Positions 10,422-24,829 of a DNA stretch of 64,000 nt are shown one piece after another (position 1 is the first letter of the stretch; each line of letters begins with the position of its first letter). Both the position numbers and the translations under genes were made by a program. Source of the DNA: Eledone cirrhosa (taxonomy: Eukaryota > Mollusca > Cephalopoda > Octopoda > Eledonidae); NCBI GenBank assembly GCA_964016885.1, contig OZ024740.1, positions 302,481,545 through 302,545,544 of the forward strand. Direction: 5' to 3'. Below the pieces are notes generated by a model. The model was not told the origin of the DNA. It did not search any database and saw only the letters and a program-made list of their open reading frames with translations.

Positions 10422-13400
10422 TCACCTACCTTTCATAAAACTGCATGGGGCCAAGCACTTCTCTCTCCATCCTGATCCTTCTTCCGAAGTGGTATCGGAA
10501 GAAGTAACCAGGTGTTGGCCGGAGAGAAAGTCACCCGACCTCAGACCTTTCAGGCGCGTCCACCACACAACCTCTTTCATCATGGCTATTACGCACAGAA
10601 AGACCGCCTCTGCTTCATTTCTGAAGGGAGGAGGCGGCTTGATGTTCACCACGGACTCGGAGGCCAATCGAATTGGCGCCACACGCGACAGCAGTCGTTC
10701 CACATAGCCCCACAGATCGGCATCGCCCGGGCAGTGTACCAGTGCGTGCGTAACGGTTTCCTCGTCGCGCACGCATCTGGGACAGATCTTTTTCGCGGGA
10801 TCCCTGCCCGGAGCCCGTGTCTGTAGAGCTTTTCTCGAACGGGCAGAGCCCCCCGGTAGCACTGCCAGGCTAGGGACCTCTGGAAGTTGTCCATGGGTCC
10901 CGGGCCGAAAGTTCTACCGAACAGGCTGGCCAGTTCGTCCTCCTCCATGCCTAGCGACTCTCCAAGGGTGTCGTCGCCCCTGCTAGCCACCAGCCCTCTA
11001 TAGAATGTCGAGGTGGATTCTCCACTGATAGTCGGGTCCGCTTGCCAGAGAGCCGTGAGCGCCTGGGCACACTTGGTGTGCCAGTTGCCCAGTTTTCTCG
11101 GTCTTTGCTTCACCCAGGATTGCAGCTCGGTGAGCGAGACGAGCTGTGGGAAGGCTCGCCTCACAAACGGGGCCCACACCGCCTGACCGGGAGGAATACC
11201 TGTAGATGCCGTAGCCTCAATGCGTACCTACGCATCAACAGCCACGGCATACCCAGCCCTCCTTTCGAAGGGTGCTGGCAGCAGATGGATCTCCTCACCA
11301 TGGGAGGCCGCTTTTTCCAGAGGAACTGGAAGAGCATGCGCTCCATGATGGTGAGCGTTTCCTTAGGGCAAGGCACGACGGTCAGGCGGTAGTAGATGAC
11401 GGACGCTATGTAAGCGTTCGCCACCTCCGCCCGACCTGTCAGTGATAGTTTGCACTTGGCCCACTTCTGGGTCAGCGCAAACACTCTGCTCGTCACCTCG
11501 CCCCAATCCTTCTCCACCTGGAAGTCCGGTCCGAACCAAACCCCGAGCAGCTTCACCGGGCCCTCCGTCTACCGTCCGACGACACCGTCTAACGGCATCG
11601 GTTTGACCCTCCACGTTCCGAGTTGCAAACCGACTGACTTGTCCCGGTTCAGCCTAGCCCCCGTCAGCCTTTCGTATTCCTCCAGTAGGGTGGCGATCGC
11701 CCCGATTTCCGAGGCGTCCGCCACCATTACTGTTACGTCGTCGGCATAGGCTGAGACCGCTTTGTGCAATCCCGGTTCCAGTGGTATGCCCCGCAGCAAC
11801 TCCAACTTCCGCAGCAGTGGCTCGAGAGCCAATACGTACAGAAGGGAGGAAAGGGGGCACCCCTGCCTGATGGACCGGGTATTTGAAACGGCTCCGAGAG
11901 GTAGCCGTTTACTTTAACCCTAGAGCAGACGTTGCCACTGTGCATGGCAGAAATCCAGCCTCTGAAAACGGGTCCGAAGCCCGCCGCCGCTAGCACCGCA
12001 TCCAGGTAACCATGGTCGACCCTATCGAACGCCTTAGATTGATCCAAGTTGATCAGGGCCCCACCAAAGCCGGGCTCGTTCCCAACACTCTCTACGATGT
12101 ATCGCATGAGGTGGAGGTTGTCGTGAATGGACCTGGACGGGATAGCGCATATCTGCGCGTCTCCCACCAAGCCACACACCACAAGCGCCAACCTCTTCGC
12201 TAACACCTTGGCCAAAATCTGTAACTCTGCATTCAGCAGAGTTATGGGCCTAAAGTTACTTAAGTCGTCCCCCTTGCTCTCGTCCTTCCTCACTAGCGTG
12301 ACTACGCCCTTGGTCACAGAACAGGGAATTCTCCCGTTCTGTTGCCAGTTGCAATAGACAGCCTCGAGGAGTTCGGAGAACAAGACCGGAATAGCTAAAT
12401 AAAGTCGTATGGTAGACCATCGAGACCCGGAGATTTGCGTCTGCTGCATTGGCTGAGCGCATCCCCGATTTCAGTGGCTGTGATTGGCCTTTCGCAGCAC
12501 TCCGCTTCGCCGCTCGAAAGACGCGGTAGACTGTCGAGGTATGGACCAAATTACACATCCCCGTCCGGCCCCCCGCCCCCTCCGAAGAGTCGAGCAAAGT
12601 GCTTTTGAAAGGCCTCGCACATCCGCTCAGGTTCAAGGATGACCTGTCCATCCTGGTCACGCAGAGACCGAATGGTGGATTTAATCCCACTCTTGGCTTC
12701 TGTCACGCGGGCCCAGCTAACGGCTTTGGTCCCCTCGTTTCCTAAAGCACGTATTTTACTTCGGACAACGCAGCCTTCGTGCTTCGCGTCAAAGAACTGG
12801 CTCAACGCCGTTCTCGACACTAACACTCTGACCACGCCCCCCCCCCCTCCTAATCGCCTCTTCTAGTTTATCTGTCAACTCCCTTTCCCTCCTATTTCTA
12901 TTCGCCGTAACATATCGAACTTACTCTAATCTCTCTCTTTAGAGATACCCACCACCTGCTGTTGACGATCGCTCCCGTCAACCGCATCTTAACTAAGCTA
13001 CTAATACGGTTCCTGTAAGCTTCCTTTGCCGGCAAGGAGGAGTTCATCTTCCAGTAACCGGGACCCTGTCTATGCGTTCTATCAATGTTGACCACGCAGG
13101 TCACTAATTTATGATCTGAATAGCCAACCATGAGCAATTCTGGACAACTAAATACGTCCCTATCCTTACTCCTAACCAAAAACCTATCTAGGTACTATAT
13201 AGATTGACCACTGCGGTTTGCCCAGGTCCAGGTTGGCACAGTTGGAAAATCTAGTCGAAATCTATCGACCAGGTCGAATCGATCGAGTAACCCCTTGAGG
13301 CTGCTACACTCCCCTCTATCGGGACATGCCCCTGCATAGTCCCAACGCGCATCTAGGATTCCATTCCAGTCCCCCACTAAAAGCAGGGAACGCGACGTTC

Positions 13401-13782
13401 CTAGAAAAGTCTCCAGACGCTGGAAGAAGTCGGCTCTTTCAGCCCCGAAGGGGGCATAAAGACCGACCAGTCTGAAAGCCCCGCCTTCACCACCTCTGAC
13501 GTCCAGCACCAGTAATCGACCCCCCGGGTCCGAGTGAACAATCTGTACGTCGAGAGCCAGACGTTTATCCAGCAGTACGGCAACCCCACCCCCGCCTCCG
13601 GGTTGACAGAGAGATGCGTGCATCTCAAAGTCATCGAAGGCGGGTGCCAGCCGTCGCACGCTGCTGATCCGACTCTCGCAAACAACCATCACATCTATAC
13701 TTCGTGACCTGAGGTCACTTAGAAGCTTTGCTTGCTTCCAAGCTGAGCCCAGACCACGCGCATTCAAACAACCAACTCTCAA
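10422..13782 (-). pseudogene. Tx1-type LINE ORF2 (endonuclease-reverse transcriptase), copy 1
   Basis: The N-terminal apurinic-type endonuclease (13782-12900) shows RVGCLNARGLGSAWKQAKLL, CESRIS, GDWNGILDARWDY and GYSDHKL, so the main catalytic motifs survive. A stop near 13194 splits it. The RT (about 12450-11570) keeps NFRPITLLNAELQILAKVLA, LINLDQSKAFDRVDHGYL and the catalytic YADDVTV (about 11735-11755). After it comes LLGVWFGPDFQ and a C-terminal CX2CX8HX4C finger (CPRC, H, C; about 10745-10790). Frameshifts near 12400, 11850, 11570, 11170 and 10830, plus stops, make it non-functional. No other reverse transcriptase class fits as well. Confidence 0.93.
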
Positions 13783-13990
13783 TTGATCTATTTTGGTGTT
13801 GAAAGTGAAGAAAGAAAAGCACCTAACTCTCCGGGTTGTGTAATAAACATGGGGTCGCGTGTCTTGGGTGGAGGGATGTTTTGTGGTGGTGTGGGGGTAT
13901 CCGAGTGTGGTGGGGTTGGGGTATTTGGAGTTGTGTCAGGGAGAGGGGATGTTATGGGGAAATATTTCAAGAGGACGCGATTTAACGGTT

Positions 13991-15064
13991 TTAAACAGGG
14001 GGGCTCACGTCCTGTTTAAATTGTTCTTTTAAGGAACGATAAAGGTCCAGAGGGACCTTTATCATTTTCAAATGAGTGAAGTTCTCTGTTGAGATAAAGT
14101 TTGGCCCTTCGGTCTGCACCAAAGGGCTATTGTTTATTAATTTAAACAGTTTTTTGTTTTCTTTATTTATATATGTGTATTGTAAAGTCTTTTTTTGTGA
14201 TGCTGTCAATGTTTCGAATGGGGGAGGCGCAGATTTATTTTTGTTTGTCGAGGGTGGGGTGTTTTTGGTTGGAGTTGGTGTTTGTGTGTGGGTTATTTGT
14301 TGTTGTGGTGTGCTGGGTGTGTGCTTTCGTTTTTTACTTTTAACTTGTCTGAAGGCTTCTCCTCCTTCTTCTTCAGAAGTTGGGGGAAACTCTTCAGCGC
14401 TAGGTGGAAGGGACGTGGTGTCTGGTTGTTTTTTTTGCGGGAGGGGTAGAATTGTTGCAGTTTTTTTTATTATTTGTTTGGAGTGTGTTTTGTGGTGGTG
14501 GTGGTGATGTTTGTGTCGTGCTTGTGGTTGGTGATGATGGTGGTGATTTAATGGATGAATTAATGGAAAACATTCCGTTCTCCCCCAAGACTATGTGCTT
14601 TTTTGCTTCTGCCAGTTTCTCTCTGGTGGCAGTTAAGTCAATAGGTGTATATGTGATTGATTTTTTTGTTGTCTGGGCAAAAGTTGTTTTTGTTGTGTTT
14701 GTGTTATTTATGTTGATGCATTCGTTCACATTTTTTTTCCTTTGGGGTTAGACTCCATTTTTTCAAAGTCTTCACTTATATTTTCATTATCCGAGAGACT
14801 TGTAGTCACAGCTACTACTTCTCTTTCACCTTTGCTGGTGGGTGTGGCGCCGTGAAAAGTCGAAACGGCATCCATTAATTTTGGCAATTTCTCCGAGTTA
14901 ATTTTTTTCACATTTTTTTCATTAGGGTTAGGTTCCATTTTTTCAATGTTTCTAATAATCATTATTCTTTCAGTAGGGTGGCTTGTTGACTCAGCTACCG
15001 TCTCTCCTTCAGTTTGTTTAGTGGGCATGTCATCGTTACCTGTGGTAATGGCTTCCATTACCAC
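13991..15064 (-). pseudogene. Tx1-type LINE ORF1 (nucleic-acid-binding protein), copy 1, internally deleted
   Basis: Three minus-strand segments together match ORF1 of copy 2. These are an N-terminal Glu/Lys-rich part (15064-14726), a segment with KHIVLGENGMFSI and a Pro/Thr-rich tail (14729-14400), and a C-terminal segment with YTYINKENKKLFK, GPNF and HLKMIKVP (14209-13991). The region encoding the RNA-binding-like fold and the CCHC knuckle in copies 2 and 3 is absent. ORF1 of this LINE type is thought to bind the element RNA. At least two frame changes are present. Confidence 0.75.
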
Positions 15065-15273
15065 TAGCGTAGAGACAATTGCAAGATTTTTAGGATGAAA
15101 AATTTCACCCCAAGAGGGGTGAAATAAATTAATCCTAATGTCCGAAGACCCAGGCCAGGGGGTTAATTAACACAATAACGCAAGAATACAGACAAACACT
15201 TACTGTTAACACGTAATATCTCCAATAACCGCGGAGCCGATGTGAAGCACGTCTATGCCATCCGGAGATAGAT

Positions 15274-15456
<183 letters not shown>

Positions 15457-15499
15457 GAATAAGTAATTGAGTGATGTTGAGAGCTAATTTGCTTTCGTC

Positions 15500-16030
15500 G
15501 TTCCAATACTGAGGGAAAATACTTTATGTAATATTTCTGATATGCCCAGATTGCAAATATTAGGAATGTGTTTTCACAGTTACGTTAAAGTGTGCTAAAA
15601 ATCACCACTACCGTAATGATACTGGCCCTTACAGTGTGGGAGTGGGCTTTATTGCCTTCAGGGCCCCTAGCACAGGCTGCCACTTATCCCAATTGACAGA
15701 ATAGAGAAAGCCTTGGCCCAGAGGATGCTGAGGGGGATGCTTTCGAATAGCTATTCCAACTCGTGGGGCTCATACCTGCTGATGCTCAACCCCGGTCCAA
15801 TAGTCTTGATAAGTAATGAGGAGGTCCGGGGACCAAGAATGCCAGAAGTCTCAATTGCTAGAAGTTCAACGACAAACCTATCAGAAAGCGGGCGATATGT
15901 AGATAGCTGGCGAACTGCGGCTTGTCAGACAGCGAAGGCTGAATGCAGCAGTTTGCCACTGGAAAATGTATCACCGCCATATACCTGGTTGTCTCTTTGT
16001 ACAATAAGTAAAAGCATACTCTCCTAAGAT
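15500..16030 (+). other. Unassigned segment with a weak 105-codon frame
   Basis: The part 15640-16020 is somewhat richer in G+C and holds one plus-strand open frame (15713-16027). Its translation has no motif I recognise, it has no obvious start context, and no continuation is visible. It may be a fragment of an unknown repeat. Confidence 0.25.
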
Positions 16031-19000
16031 TTTATAGCGGTCGAATTCTCTACTACGGTTCTTAGATATGCCCTTTACTGAATCCAGAATAATGTACTTT
16101 AATGTATTTTTCTGCGTCAGGAGTATTAGTTTATAAGACGTTTTACTCAATTACAATATTATGCGATTTTAACGCATGGATATTTCTGGTGTATATTGTT
16201 AAAGAAAGGACACACATAAATGTGAGCTTGAAGACTAAAAGCTATTCTCTATTATCTAAGTTTTCTCTGAGAACCTTTTAATCAGTCGATGATGTTTTCA
16301 CCCAAGTTAAAGACACCACTTTCTCTTTTTTCTCTCATATACAATTTATACGAAAGGGCAATAAACCGAAATGTTGAATTTTTCCCTCCTCGCACAGAAG
16401 ATAATCATTTTTCTCAAGTCAAATATAGTATGTTTCATTTTGCTCATCTCTAGACGCCTTGGATATGCAGCCGAATTGATGTTTGTAATATCATTTTGCT
16501 TAAAACCGTCATGGTTTCTTTGCATTTAATACAGCATATAAGCGGTGATTTAGTGACCAAATATGTTCTAGTGCACACGTAATCTATACTCATATATGAA
16601 GAAGTAAACTAATTTTTAATGCAATAATCAAAAGCGTTTTTATGTTTTGTATTCAATTCACTTTTTAGCTTAGGAATTTAAATTCAGAAAAATACATTAT
16701 AATCCGTTTTACTGCAAAGAATAATATCTTCCATTTTTTGTATAAAACAGAAGATATAATACGAACTAATGGAAACGTATTTCGTAAAGTGTAGCAATGT
16801 AACGAAATGTTTAGAATTATTATCTGATGTTTGATTTAATGTAAACCGTTAAGGACAACAAAAAATGTTAACATCTTGAATCTATGCTAATCTCTTTCGC
16901 TCACTGATTGAAATGCATTCTTTTCGTTGAAAACAAACAAATTAATGATTCTCGTAATCTCTACAGATTAGATAATGACTATGAACATACTTTTCAACTC
17001 AAATGGGAAAATATATTTATGATATCCACAACGGAATAAATAGAATGCACTGAAACAGCGTAATAAGAAACGAAATTTGGCTTATGTGGGTTCAAATAGG
17101 TGGTGAAATATGTGTAGTTTGTAAAAAGGAATTGGGCAAATATTAATTCCTCTTTACGTTTACTTGCTTTTATCCATAAAAACTATAATATATCCGATAT
17201 ACCCCTTTAATATAAAGGTGCATTACTGGATATGTAATATTGTTGCAATTGACACGTATTATCTATTATTAGTCGGATGCAAGTGCTCACATACTACATT
17301 CACAATATTTTTACATACTGAGATTTAGTATCTGTTTTTTCTTTTCTTCCCACGACAAATAATTGCAGTTAAAAATAAAAACCCGATAGTAAACTGCAAG
17401 AATTGTAAGTAATATAGTAGTCCCTACATTAATTGTCCTTCATTAATACATTGTTATTCTTGGAAGTATCTTACACCTATATTTCTAATTTCTCAATCAA
17501 GCGTTTTATTTTTCGGTTGGCGTTCTATCTATGACAATCGTTTATATTATGAGGCTCATATCAACGTATGGCTGCTTGCTTCACAGGCCTGTAAGTCGTA
17601 ATATCAATGGGGAAAACACTTAATTCTTACAAAGATCAAAATGAGACAATCGTTGATTTAGATTTATGAGATCAAATAGTCTGAACACAAAGGTTTTTCA
17701 GGGTGGATATGAAAATATAATTCGAATCTTTGTATAGAAATATCTTCTATTTTGGTGAAATGTACAGTGTAAGATTGATTAATTTAAAACTAATATACTG
17801 CTGTATTTTAAGTAAACACACATTTTCTACAAGACATTCGACTTGCTAGCTTTCAAGAACACTAAATTTGCAAGAAAAAATAGCTTTCACGCATGAATAC
17901 GACTTAGCCTACACTATATATTTGCTCTCTGTCCTTTGCCATTGACATCAGTAGATTGACTGATTACAATCTGTCACGCGTGCTATTGAACTATGGAATC
18001 GAGAATGAAATATGTTAAAGGTTCTACGTCAAAATCAATTACTCTCGATTTCAAAGATAAGAGTGTGTTACACAGGGTCGAAGAAGCTTATATTTGAAGA
18101 ACATACAGCCTTATTTGCAAATGATATCATACCTAACAATTACTACATATTGATAATGGAATGCAAGAAATTCAAGCTTTTCTAAATTATATAAACCATT
18201 GGCACAAGACCAGCAACATGTCGGGAGTAAAATGTCAATTATATTTATTACGGTACTTAACTGGTACATTATTTAACGACCTCGAAAAGATGAAAGGCAA
18301 TGAAGATCTCAACTAGACTTGAACATAAAATGTAAAAATTCGTAATTAAATACTGCAAAATATTTTGTCCGACGCTCTCCTGATACTACCAATCTACAGT
18401 TTTATAGAATAAAGTAATAATACCATTTTGCAATTCGCATATATTTTCGAAATGAACTTGAAGGAAAATAATTTGGAAAAGGGTCTAAATTTCTCACTTA
18501 AGTCATGACCTCGTAGTATGTTTACCATGGAATGCCATTTGATAAATTAATTACATCACACCTGCTTGTTATGAAAACAACAGTGATGACAACAACGAAA
18601 GCGAGAATAAAAAAGAATATTAACATTGCACATTCTGTAACAATATAGAAGCCGTCAGATTCCAGAAAGCGTGTCAACTGATTAATTAAAGAAAATACAG
18701 AAAGGAAAACGTCAATGTGTGTCCAATTAACTCGAGATTTTAATTTAATAACACGTGATTTAACAACCAATAACATTTGGTGTGCCGAAAAAAGTTGCTT
18801 TTTGCATAACATCGATGAATGTGTCGCTACAAACGGCTAGCAGTTCCACCTGGCTATTTTCGAGTTTACTGTCTATCACAGTTGCCACTTAATGCAGGAG
18901 CGTTAATTAAATACCCTAACTTAATTAAATTCGTTTACAAATCCATATCAGACTAGATGTCAACCTGTCACTCACATAAATTTCAACAAGTGAAATCATG

Positions 19001-19485
19001 TCTGCTGAAAACATAATTGACACGCTACCAACTCTATTTAGACGTGTCTACATAATCACAACCAATGTTATAGCTGATATCAGTGACATTTAACATATAA
19101 GACTTAGAAAGATTGTACATTTCTAGAGTCTGTATATATAGATGTTTGGTTTAAGGTTTCTTCGATATCAACAAGATCGAACTTGTTATTATAAACACAT
19201 AAACTGGTAATCTGTAAAGAGTTAAAACAATATAAAAGCAATTCAAATGAAACACTATAATCATTGTGAATTACATACACTTTATTTGTAATCCATGTTA
19301 AAAAACAAATACTATTCAAATAGTTTAATTACTATAATGAGAAAACAAAAAACAAATCCTTATCCACACAAACTTTGTGTTCTAAGTCAACAATTGTATT
19401 AGATATATATTAAAATGAATTTAGAATATGATTATACATGATAAATACATCGCATGTGCCAGTATTTAATATTTTGAATTACACA
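16031..19485. other. Long AT-rich stretch without recognisable features
   Basis: I find no ORF with a recognisable domain, no RNA gene and no repeat structure. A minus-strand frame at 18812-18522 contains a hydrophobic stretch but nothing else to support it as an exon. This looks like intergenic or intronic host DNA. Confidence 0.45.
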
Positions 19486-19661
19486 GATACATACATACAC
19501 ATATAAACATACATACATGCATACATACATACATACATACATACATACATACATACATACATACATACATACATACATACACACACATACATACATACAT
19601 ACATACATACATACATACATACATACATACATACATACATACATACATACATACATACATT
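19486..19661. repeat. (CATA)n tetranucleotide microsatellite
   Basis: About 40 units of CATA with a short ACAC interruption near 19578. The Tyr-Val-Cys-Met ORFs on the minus strand are artefacts, since a 4-bp unit stays open in all three frames. Confidence 0.97.
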
Positions 19662-19669
19662 CATATAAG

Positions 19670-21540
19670 AACGGCACTAATTGAGTAAAATTATAAGTTA
19701 CATCCCAAATAAAACATAAACCATCTATTTCACTATTTTCACTAACTATGGAAACTTTGGGATGTGAAGCAAAGTATAGCCATGTGTCTGCTACCAGCTT
19801 GACTGTAACATGGAAAGTTACTTAGTTCTCGAACGCATGTCTGTAAGCATTTCAACAGATAAAATGAAAACAATTGATTTCAATGTAATACAAGTAAGTA
19901 ATGTAATAAGTACGATTGTTAATTGAATATCTGTATGTATATATATATAAGAAAGGTAAATGAAATGAAGGAATCTAGCTGTAGGTGCAATGTGTTTTCT
20001 GTTTGTTATGTACTTAATGCTATTTGACGGAAGGCAATTTAGTAAAGGAAGACATACAATTAACAAACCAGGCACAATGTCAATCTTACATAAATTATTG
20101 TAGTTCAGCCATATTAACCTTCGGCAAAGTATTGCTATGTGTTTGTTTTCTGTGTTCTAATTTTAGTTCTTTTATTTCTCATCTTCATCAGCAAATTAAC
20201 TAAAGTGACAAATGTATCTAGTAGGAATACTCTATGCTACCCTTGATACACATTGACTAACTATGAAGTGTATAATCAACTCAATATGAAAGCTATTGTA
20301 GATTATGTATTTAAACTATTCATTTCATGTATGTATAGAATTAAAGTTGTAGAAAATTGATACTGCTGTTTAGAATTGTACTTTGTTATAGTCAATACGC
20401 CACAAGTCACTGAGTTGGAAAATAGTTACGTGGTACATTGGTGTAATTCATGCAACGTGTTAACACACGGTTACGCTTGGTGTCTAGCAAATTAATATTT
20501 TGATTTCTCATATTTTTACGTCGTAAAAGTAACAACAGACGCCTAAAGCTATCCACTTGTCTCCTAATCCTGAGCTATGTGATTTGTGAATGCAAACGTT
20601 TAGAATTATGCAAGTTAGTTTCACTATATTAAATCAATATCAGTATATTCTTGGTTTCCTTTTAACGAAATTAAAATATTCAACATGTTTACCGTTTCTA
20701 AAACATGGAATATTTACTATTTCTGAATATGGAATTCTTTAGATATCTTAAACAATTTCGTATGTATAGGGAATTGCAAAGATGAATTCGTGATGTTCAT
20801 TTCTTTCAATAGAGAAATATCGACAGAAATATAGTGAACTTGTAGAACTTAATAGAGTTTTAGTATATAAAAAATATTCAGAAACGAAAAAATATATATA
20901 TAATAAAATGATAGAATATAATTATCGTGAACAAAGACTGTATTTTATATAATAATTGAGATTTTAACGAAGTGGATATCGGTCAGTTTAGATATGAGGA
21001 ATTTACAAATATATTTAATTGAGATTAGAAAAGGGAAGAGAAACCATCTCGTGATCTAAAGCAATAACAACACGATACGTTTTGCTGAAAATTATCTAAA
21101 AGTGCAATTTCTGTTTTGCTGACAATGTATTGAACAAAACTCACGGTATATGAGATTATTTTTATTTCGATATTTGTCTTTTTTTAATCGATCAACATGT
21201 CTATTGAACATTAATTTCATCTGATACTATCAACAGGGGGAAAAATTGCAATGAATATTGATCCGTCTTGGTCTTTGTGTTGTATAAATGTAGAAATTAG
21301 TTTAGAAGGGCATATATTTTAATTGGTCGGCATCTGTGTGTTTTTCCTTTTTTTTTCGTGTGGGTGGGGAGTAGAAACTAAAACACATTTCCGTCCCTGC
21401 TAACTTTCAGACAATAAATATCCATTCATTTAGTTTAGAGAATATTGATAAGGTACTTACTTTTGTTCCACTAACTGTTGAAATGGATAAAATGTCTGCT
21501 AAAACTGAATGAAAATAATAATGTAAGTGGTTTTGATTTA
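19670..21540. other. No gene seen
   Basis: AT-rich unique sequence with no supported coding or structural feature. Confidence 0.4.
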
Positions 21541-21549
21541 TTTCGTAAC

Positions 21550-21566
21550 TTTATCATCATCATCAA

Positions 21567-21602
<36 letters not shown>

Positions 21603-21645
21603 TATCATCATCATCATTCATTTTATTATTATTATTATTTTTTTC
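21550..21645. repeat. (ATC)n then (ATT)n trinucleotide microsatellite
   Basis: About 22 ATC-type units followed by ATT units and a T-rich tract. Confidence 0.93.
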
Positions 21646-21879
21646 TTTTTTCTGAATTGGATGCCACGCTCTTTATCCTCCGTGAGTTTCAACAGTGCTT
21701 TTTTTAAAGTATTGTTGTGTAGGGACTTGTGATTCTTGCACTTGTGTTTCCTGAGGGTTGGTAACCAAACCGGCTCCGACCGATGTTGACTGTACTTTGC
21801 CATCCCCGTAGCAGAAATTTCAAAAGTGTTTTTCTTTTTTTTCTTCCTATTTTCGTTTTGAAAAATTCAATATTACATG

Positions 21880-23525
21880 ATGGCGTCAACGACTTCGCTT
21901 TACTGTTCTCGACTATTGAAACAATTAGCAATAACAACGTCAATATCAACTTAAGAAGTGAAACCAGAGAGTTCAATAACACTACCAACATCTTTTACAC
22001 CACAACCATCATTAGACAAAATTATTTAATATCACAGAAAATCACTGCTACCCCCACCATCCTTATTAACACATTTACTCTTCCACTACGACTGCCGGCT
22101 CGATTTCTACCGAAGGCAGTAAAAACAACACAACAGCAGAGAATTTACAAGTTTTGCAAGAGTTTTGGAAAACATCATCATAAGAGACAAAAACTTTAAA
22201 GTTGCCACATATATTGTAAAGAGGAATTGGCGAAAGGTAAGCTTAAATACTCTATCCAATACACAGTCGTATACTACTGAATTGGAACAAATTCCTGAAG
22301 AAGTGTTAGAGGAAATGAAAGTGCAAAAGTGCATATGGGAGTACACAAGAACCATATCACCAGGGTGGTAAAATATGCCGCAGATTTAAGGTTTCCTACA
22401 GAGGTGAATAGGAGGAATTACTCACTGTCAGTGAAAGTAGAGGCCAGAAGGCCAAAGTAATATTATGTGGGATTCGCTTAATGGCATTTTTCCACAACGA
22501 GTCACGAAAGATAGAAGGCATTTACTATTGCTCCGAAATGGTTACATAACTATGAGATTGCAGCAACAATGGAAACAATAGCAGCAGCAGCTAATAAAAC
22601 AACAGCAGCTTCACAGATCACCGCAACAACATCAATATAATCTCCAAATACAAGAACAGCAACAACTGCAGCAGCAACAACACTAACAGCAGCAGTAACA
22701 GTAATAACGCCATACCTTTCCCAAAATCACCAACAGCAGCAACAGAAACATCATGGCCAACACCAGCATCAAAAACCATAACACCTATACAATACCTTAT
22801 GGTATACACCTCCCTATGTCTCTAGGATATGTCATACAAATCCACAGCAAATCCCTCATATATGTAATGCAACGAGGGTGGCACAATATCAGAGAATTAT
22901 GTGCCAGCAGATGGAAATCAAAGGTGTGAAAGGAAATAAACACAGCCTTGAAAAATACTGAAAAGAAACCTCCAATATATCCACAACATATATAAACACA
23001 AACATGTTCATACCCATACCAATAACAAGAATAGCAACCGAAATATGACCACAAAAATCTTCTAAACGGCCATAAATACGAACAACGAAACATTACTGAC
23101 TTACACCGATAAAGAAATATTAAACAAAATAACTATGGAACACCAAAGATTGTCATACTGACTAGGAAAGTAAACTCGTTAAAGCAAAATAAGACGTACA
23201 TAATTGCCTACATAGATATACCGGGATCATCTGGGAAGAACGTCACTCCACGACCTCAGTTCAGTAGATATAGACATGGTAGCCATATTCATTCGCTCAG
23301 AAGATAAGTCGGTCTTTCTGGAAGTAAAAAGCAGCAATAACCATACATTCAAACTAGTAGACGTCTACGCTCCGACAGGTGTGCGATAGCAGAATCTTGT
23401 CTAAAGGCCTTCCCAATAAAGTCTCAAGCTACGGTGCTAGTGAGACATTGGAACAACATCATGGATGCACCATGTGTCTATAAAACAGAGGTAAAAACTC
23501 GCACAAAAGACCATACGGTCATGTG
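21880..23525 (+). pseudogene. Heavily decayed Tx1-clade LINE relic, ORF1 plus start of ORF2
   Basis: The reading frame changes repeatedly. Around 22165-22460 a frame gives EQIPEEV, then SVKVEARRPK and YYVGFA, which line up with ORF1 of the better copies (the PERIAQIP and ITVEGRRP to zinc-knuckle region). The knuckle cysteines are lost. Between 22560 and 22790 lies a CAG/CAA-rich tract like the Asn/Thr/Gln-rich part of ORF1. At 23240-23400 the frame reading VFLEVKSSNNHTFKLVDVYA aligns with the endonuclease stretch LVVLDV...GGAFRLVAVYAP of ORF2. It ends near 23525. This is the oldest of four copies here. Confidence 0.6.
22561..22790. repeat. Imperfect CAG/CAA trinucleotide tract
   Basis: CAG and CAA units interspersed with other bases, inside the decayed Tx1 relic. 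Confidence 0.75.
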
Positions 23526-23529
23526 CTTC

Positions 23530-23800
23530 GCCAAATAAATTTTACTTTATTTACCAATTATCTACGTGCATCTGTTTACCTGCTTTCTTTCATTACTTGT
23601 TTATATTCAATATTTGCTTATATTCTTGATACGTGTTGTGTTGAATTATATCTTTCTAAAGACTCCTGATGACCTACAAGGAGTTTATATACTATGTGAA
23701 TAATGTTAACTAATTATAACGGATTGGTGCATTGTTTGCATGATTATACTAGTTTCTCAAGTGTATAGAAACGATTGTAGAGATTAAAGATAGATTAGAT
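23530..23800. other. No gene seen
   Basis: AT-rich sequence. It contains CTGATGA with a short stem at about 23667 but no GAAA, so it is not called as a ribozyme. Confidence 0.4.
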
Positions 23801-23802
23801 TT

Positions 23803-23859
<57 letters not shown>
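23801..23859. repeat. (CA)n-(TA)n microsatellite
   Basis: CA run followed directly by TA run. Confidence 0.95.
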
Positions 23860-23867
<8 letters not shown>

Positions 23868-23869
23868 GT

Positions 23870-24812
23870 GAAGGCTGGATGCTAATAACCTCTTTTATTG
23901 ATGGATGCATAATACATACTTCTGTGGCCAATTAATCACGTCATCATATCATGACGTAATAGAATCTGCGACGTCATCATAAGGGATGAACATAATAGAT
24001 ATAGTTAAGTAATCCGTACTAGCGATAACAACGGTTGTTTGGCTGCCTGCATAACATTATTTTTCTGTTCTAGCATTTGATGTGTGTCAGTAAACATTGC
24101 TTAAATATATCTATTTTGTTCATACCCTCTGATGGTGTCACCGATTGTATTGACTCATAGCCTGATGTCGCAAATAATTGAACAGGCATATGGTGTATGC
24201 AACAATAAAAGACGTTGTAGGAATCCGGAATACAATGTGTTTCATTGAAGTATTTACACCAGTGCTTTATTGATGATACACATGACGTCGAATGTTATTT
24301 TCTTATCAAAACAGAGACTGCTGATCGAAATGACTGGATCAGAAACGGAGCTACCTACGTTAAACCATAAAATATACAGAAAACAAAATATATATATATC
24401 TCGAAACCTGTTGAAAATCAATAAATGCTAACAATATAGTGAATCAAACATCGATGGACTTTCTTGCAAATCTAATGAAGATATAATGAAATATGAATTA
24501 TATTAGTGTTGAAAAATAAATCAGTTTAGTTAGATGGAGTCGTCTATTCGTTTATATATTCTCACTGCGTCTTGTTTTGTGAAAAAGTACAACTTCCGAT
24601 GTATATATACATATATATAATTTTTATATTTATTTCTCTTGAGAGAAAGTAAGTAAAAAATATAGAAATCTTTACTGAAAATTTCATATATCAGGACGTC
24701 TGGAGTTATGTTGAAAAACGAAGATGGAATTATTTATTTGTTTTTCGTTCGATGATATATCTTGTATCGTATTTTTTCTGGGGTTGTGTTCATCGTTTGT
24801 GCTTTTTTTCTG
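23870..24812. other. No gene seen
   Basis: AT-rich unique sequence without a supported feature. Confidence 0.4.
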
Positions 24813-24829
24813 TATACATATCTAATAAT

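Noticed and set aside
18522..18812. 96-codon minus-strand ORF with a hydrophobic stretch
   Set aside because: AT-rich context, no motif, no splice or neighbouring exon support; chance ORF is more likely.
19432..19677. Three overlapping Tyr-Val-Cys-Met ORFs
   Set aside because: A CATA repeat reads open in all three minus-strand frames; not protein-coding.
23660..23700. CTGATGA with a short CCT/AGG stem
   Set aside because: The bases after the stem are AGTT, not GAAA, and no helix I or III can be drawn.
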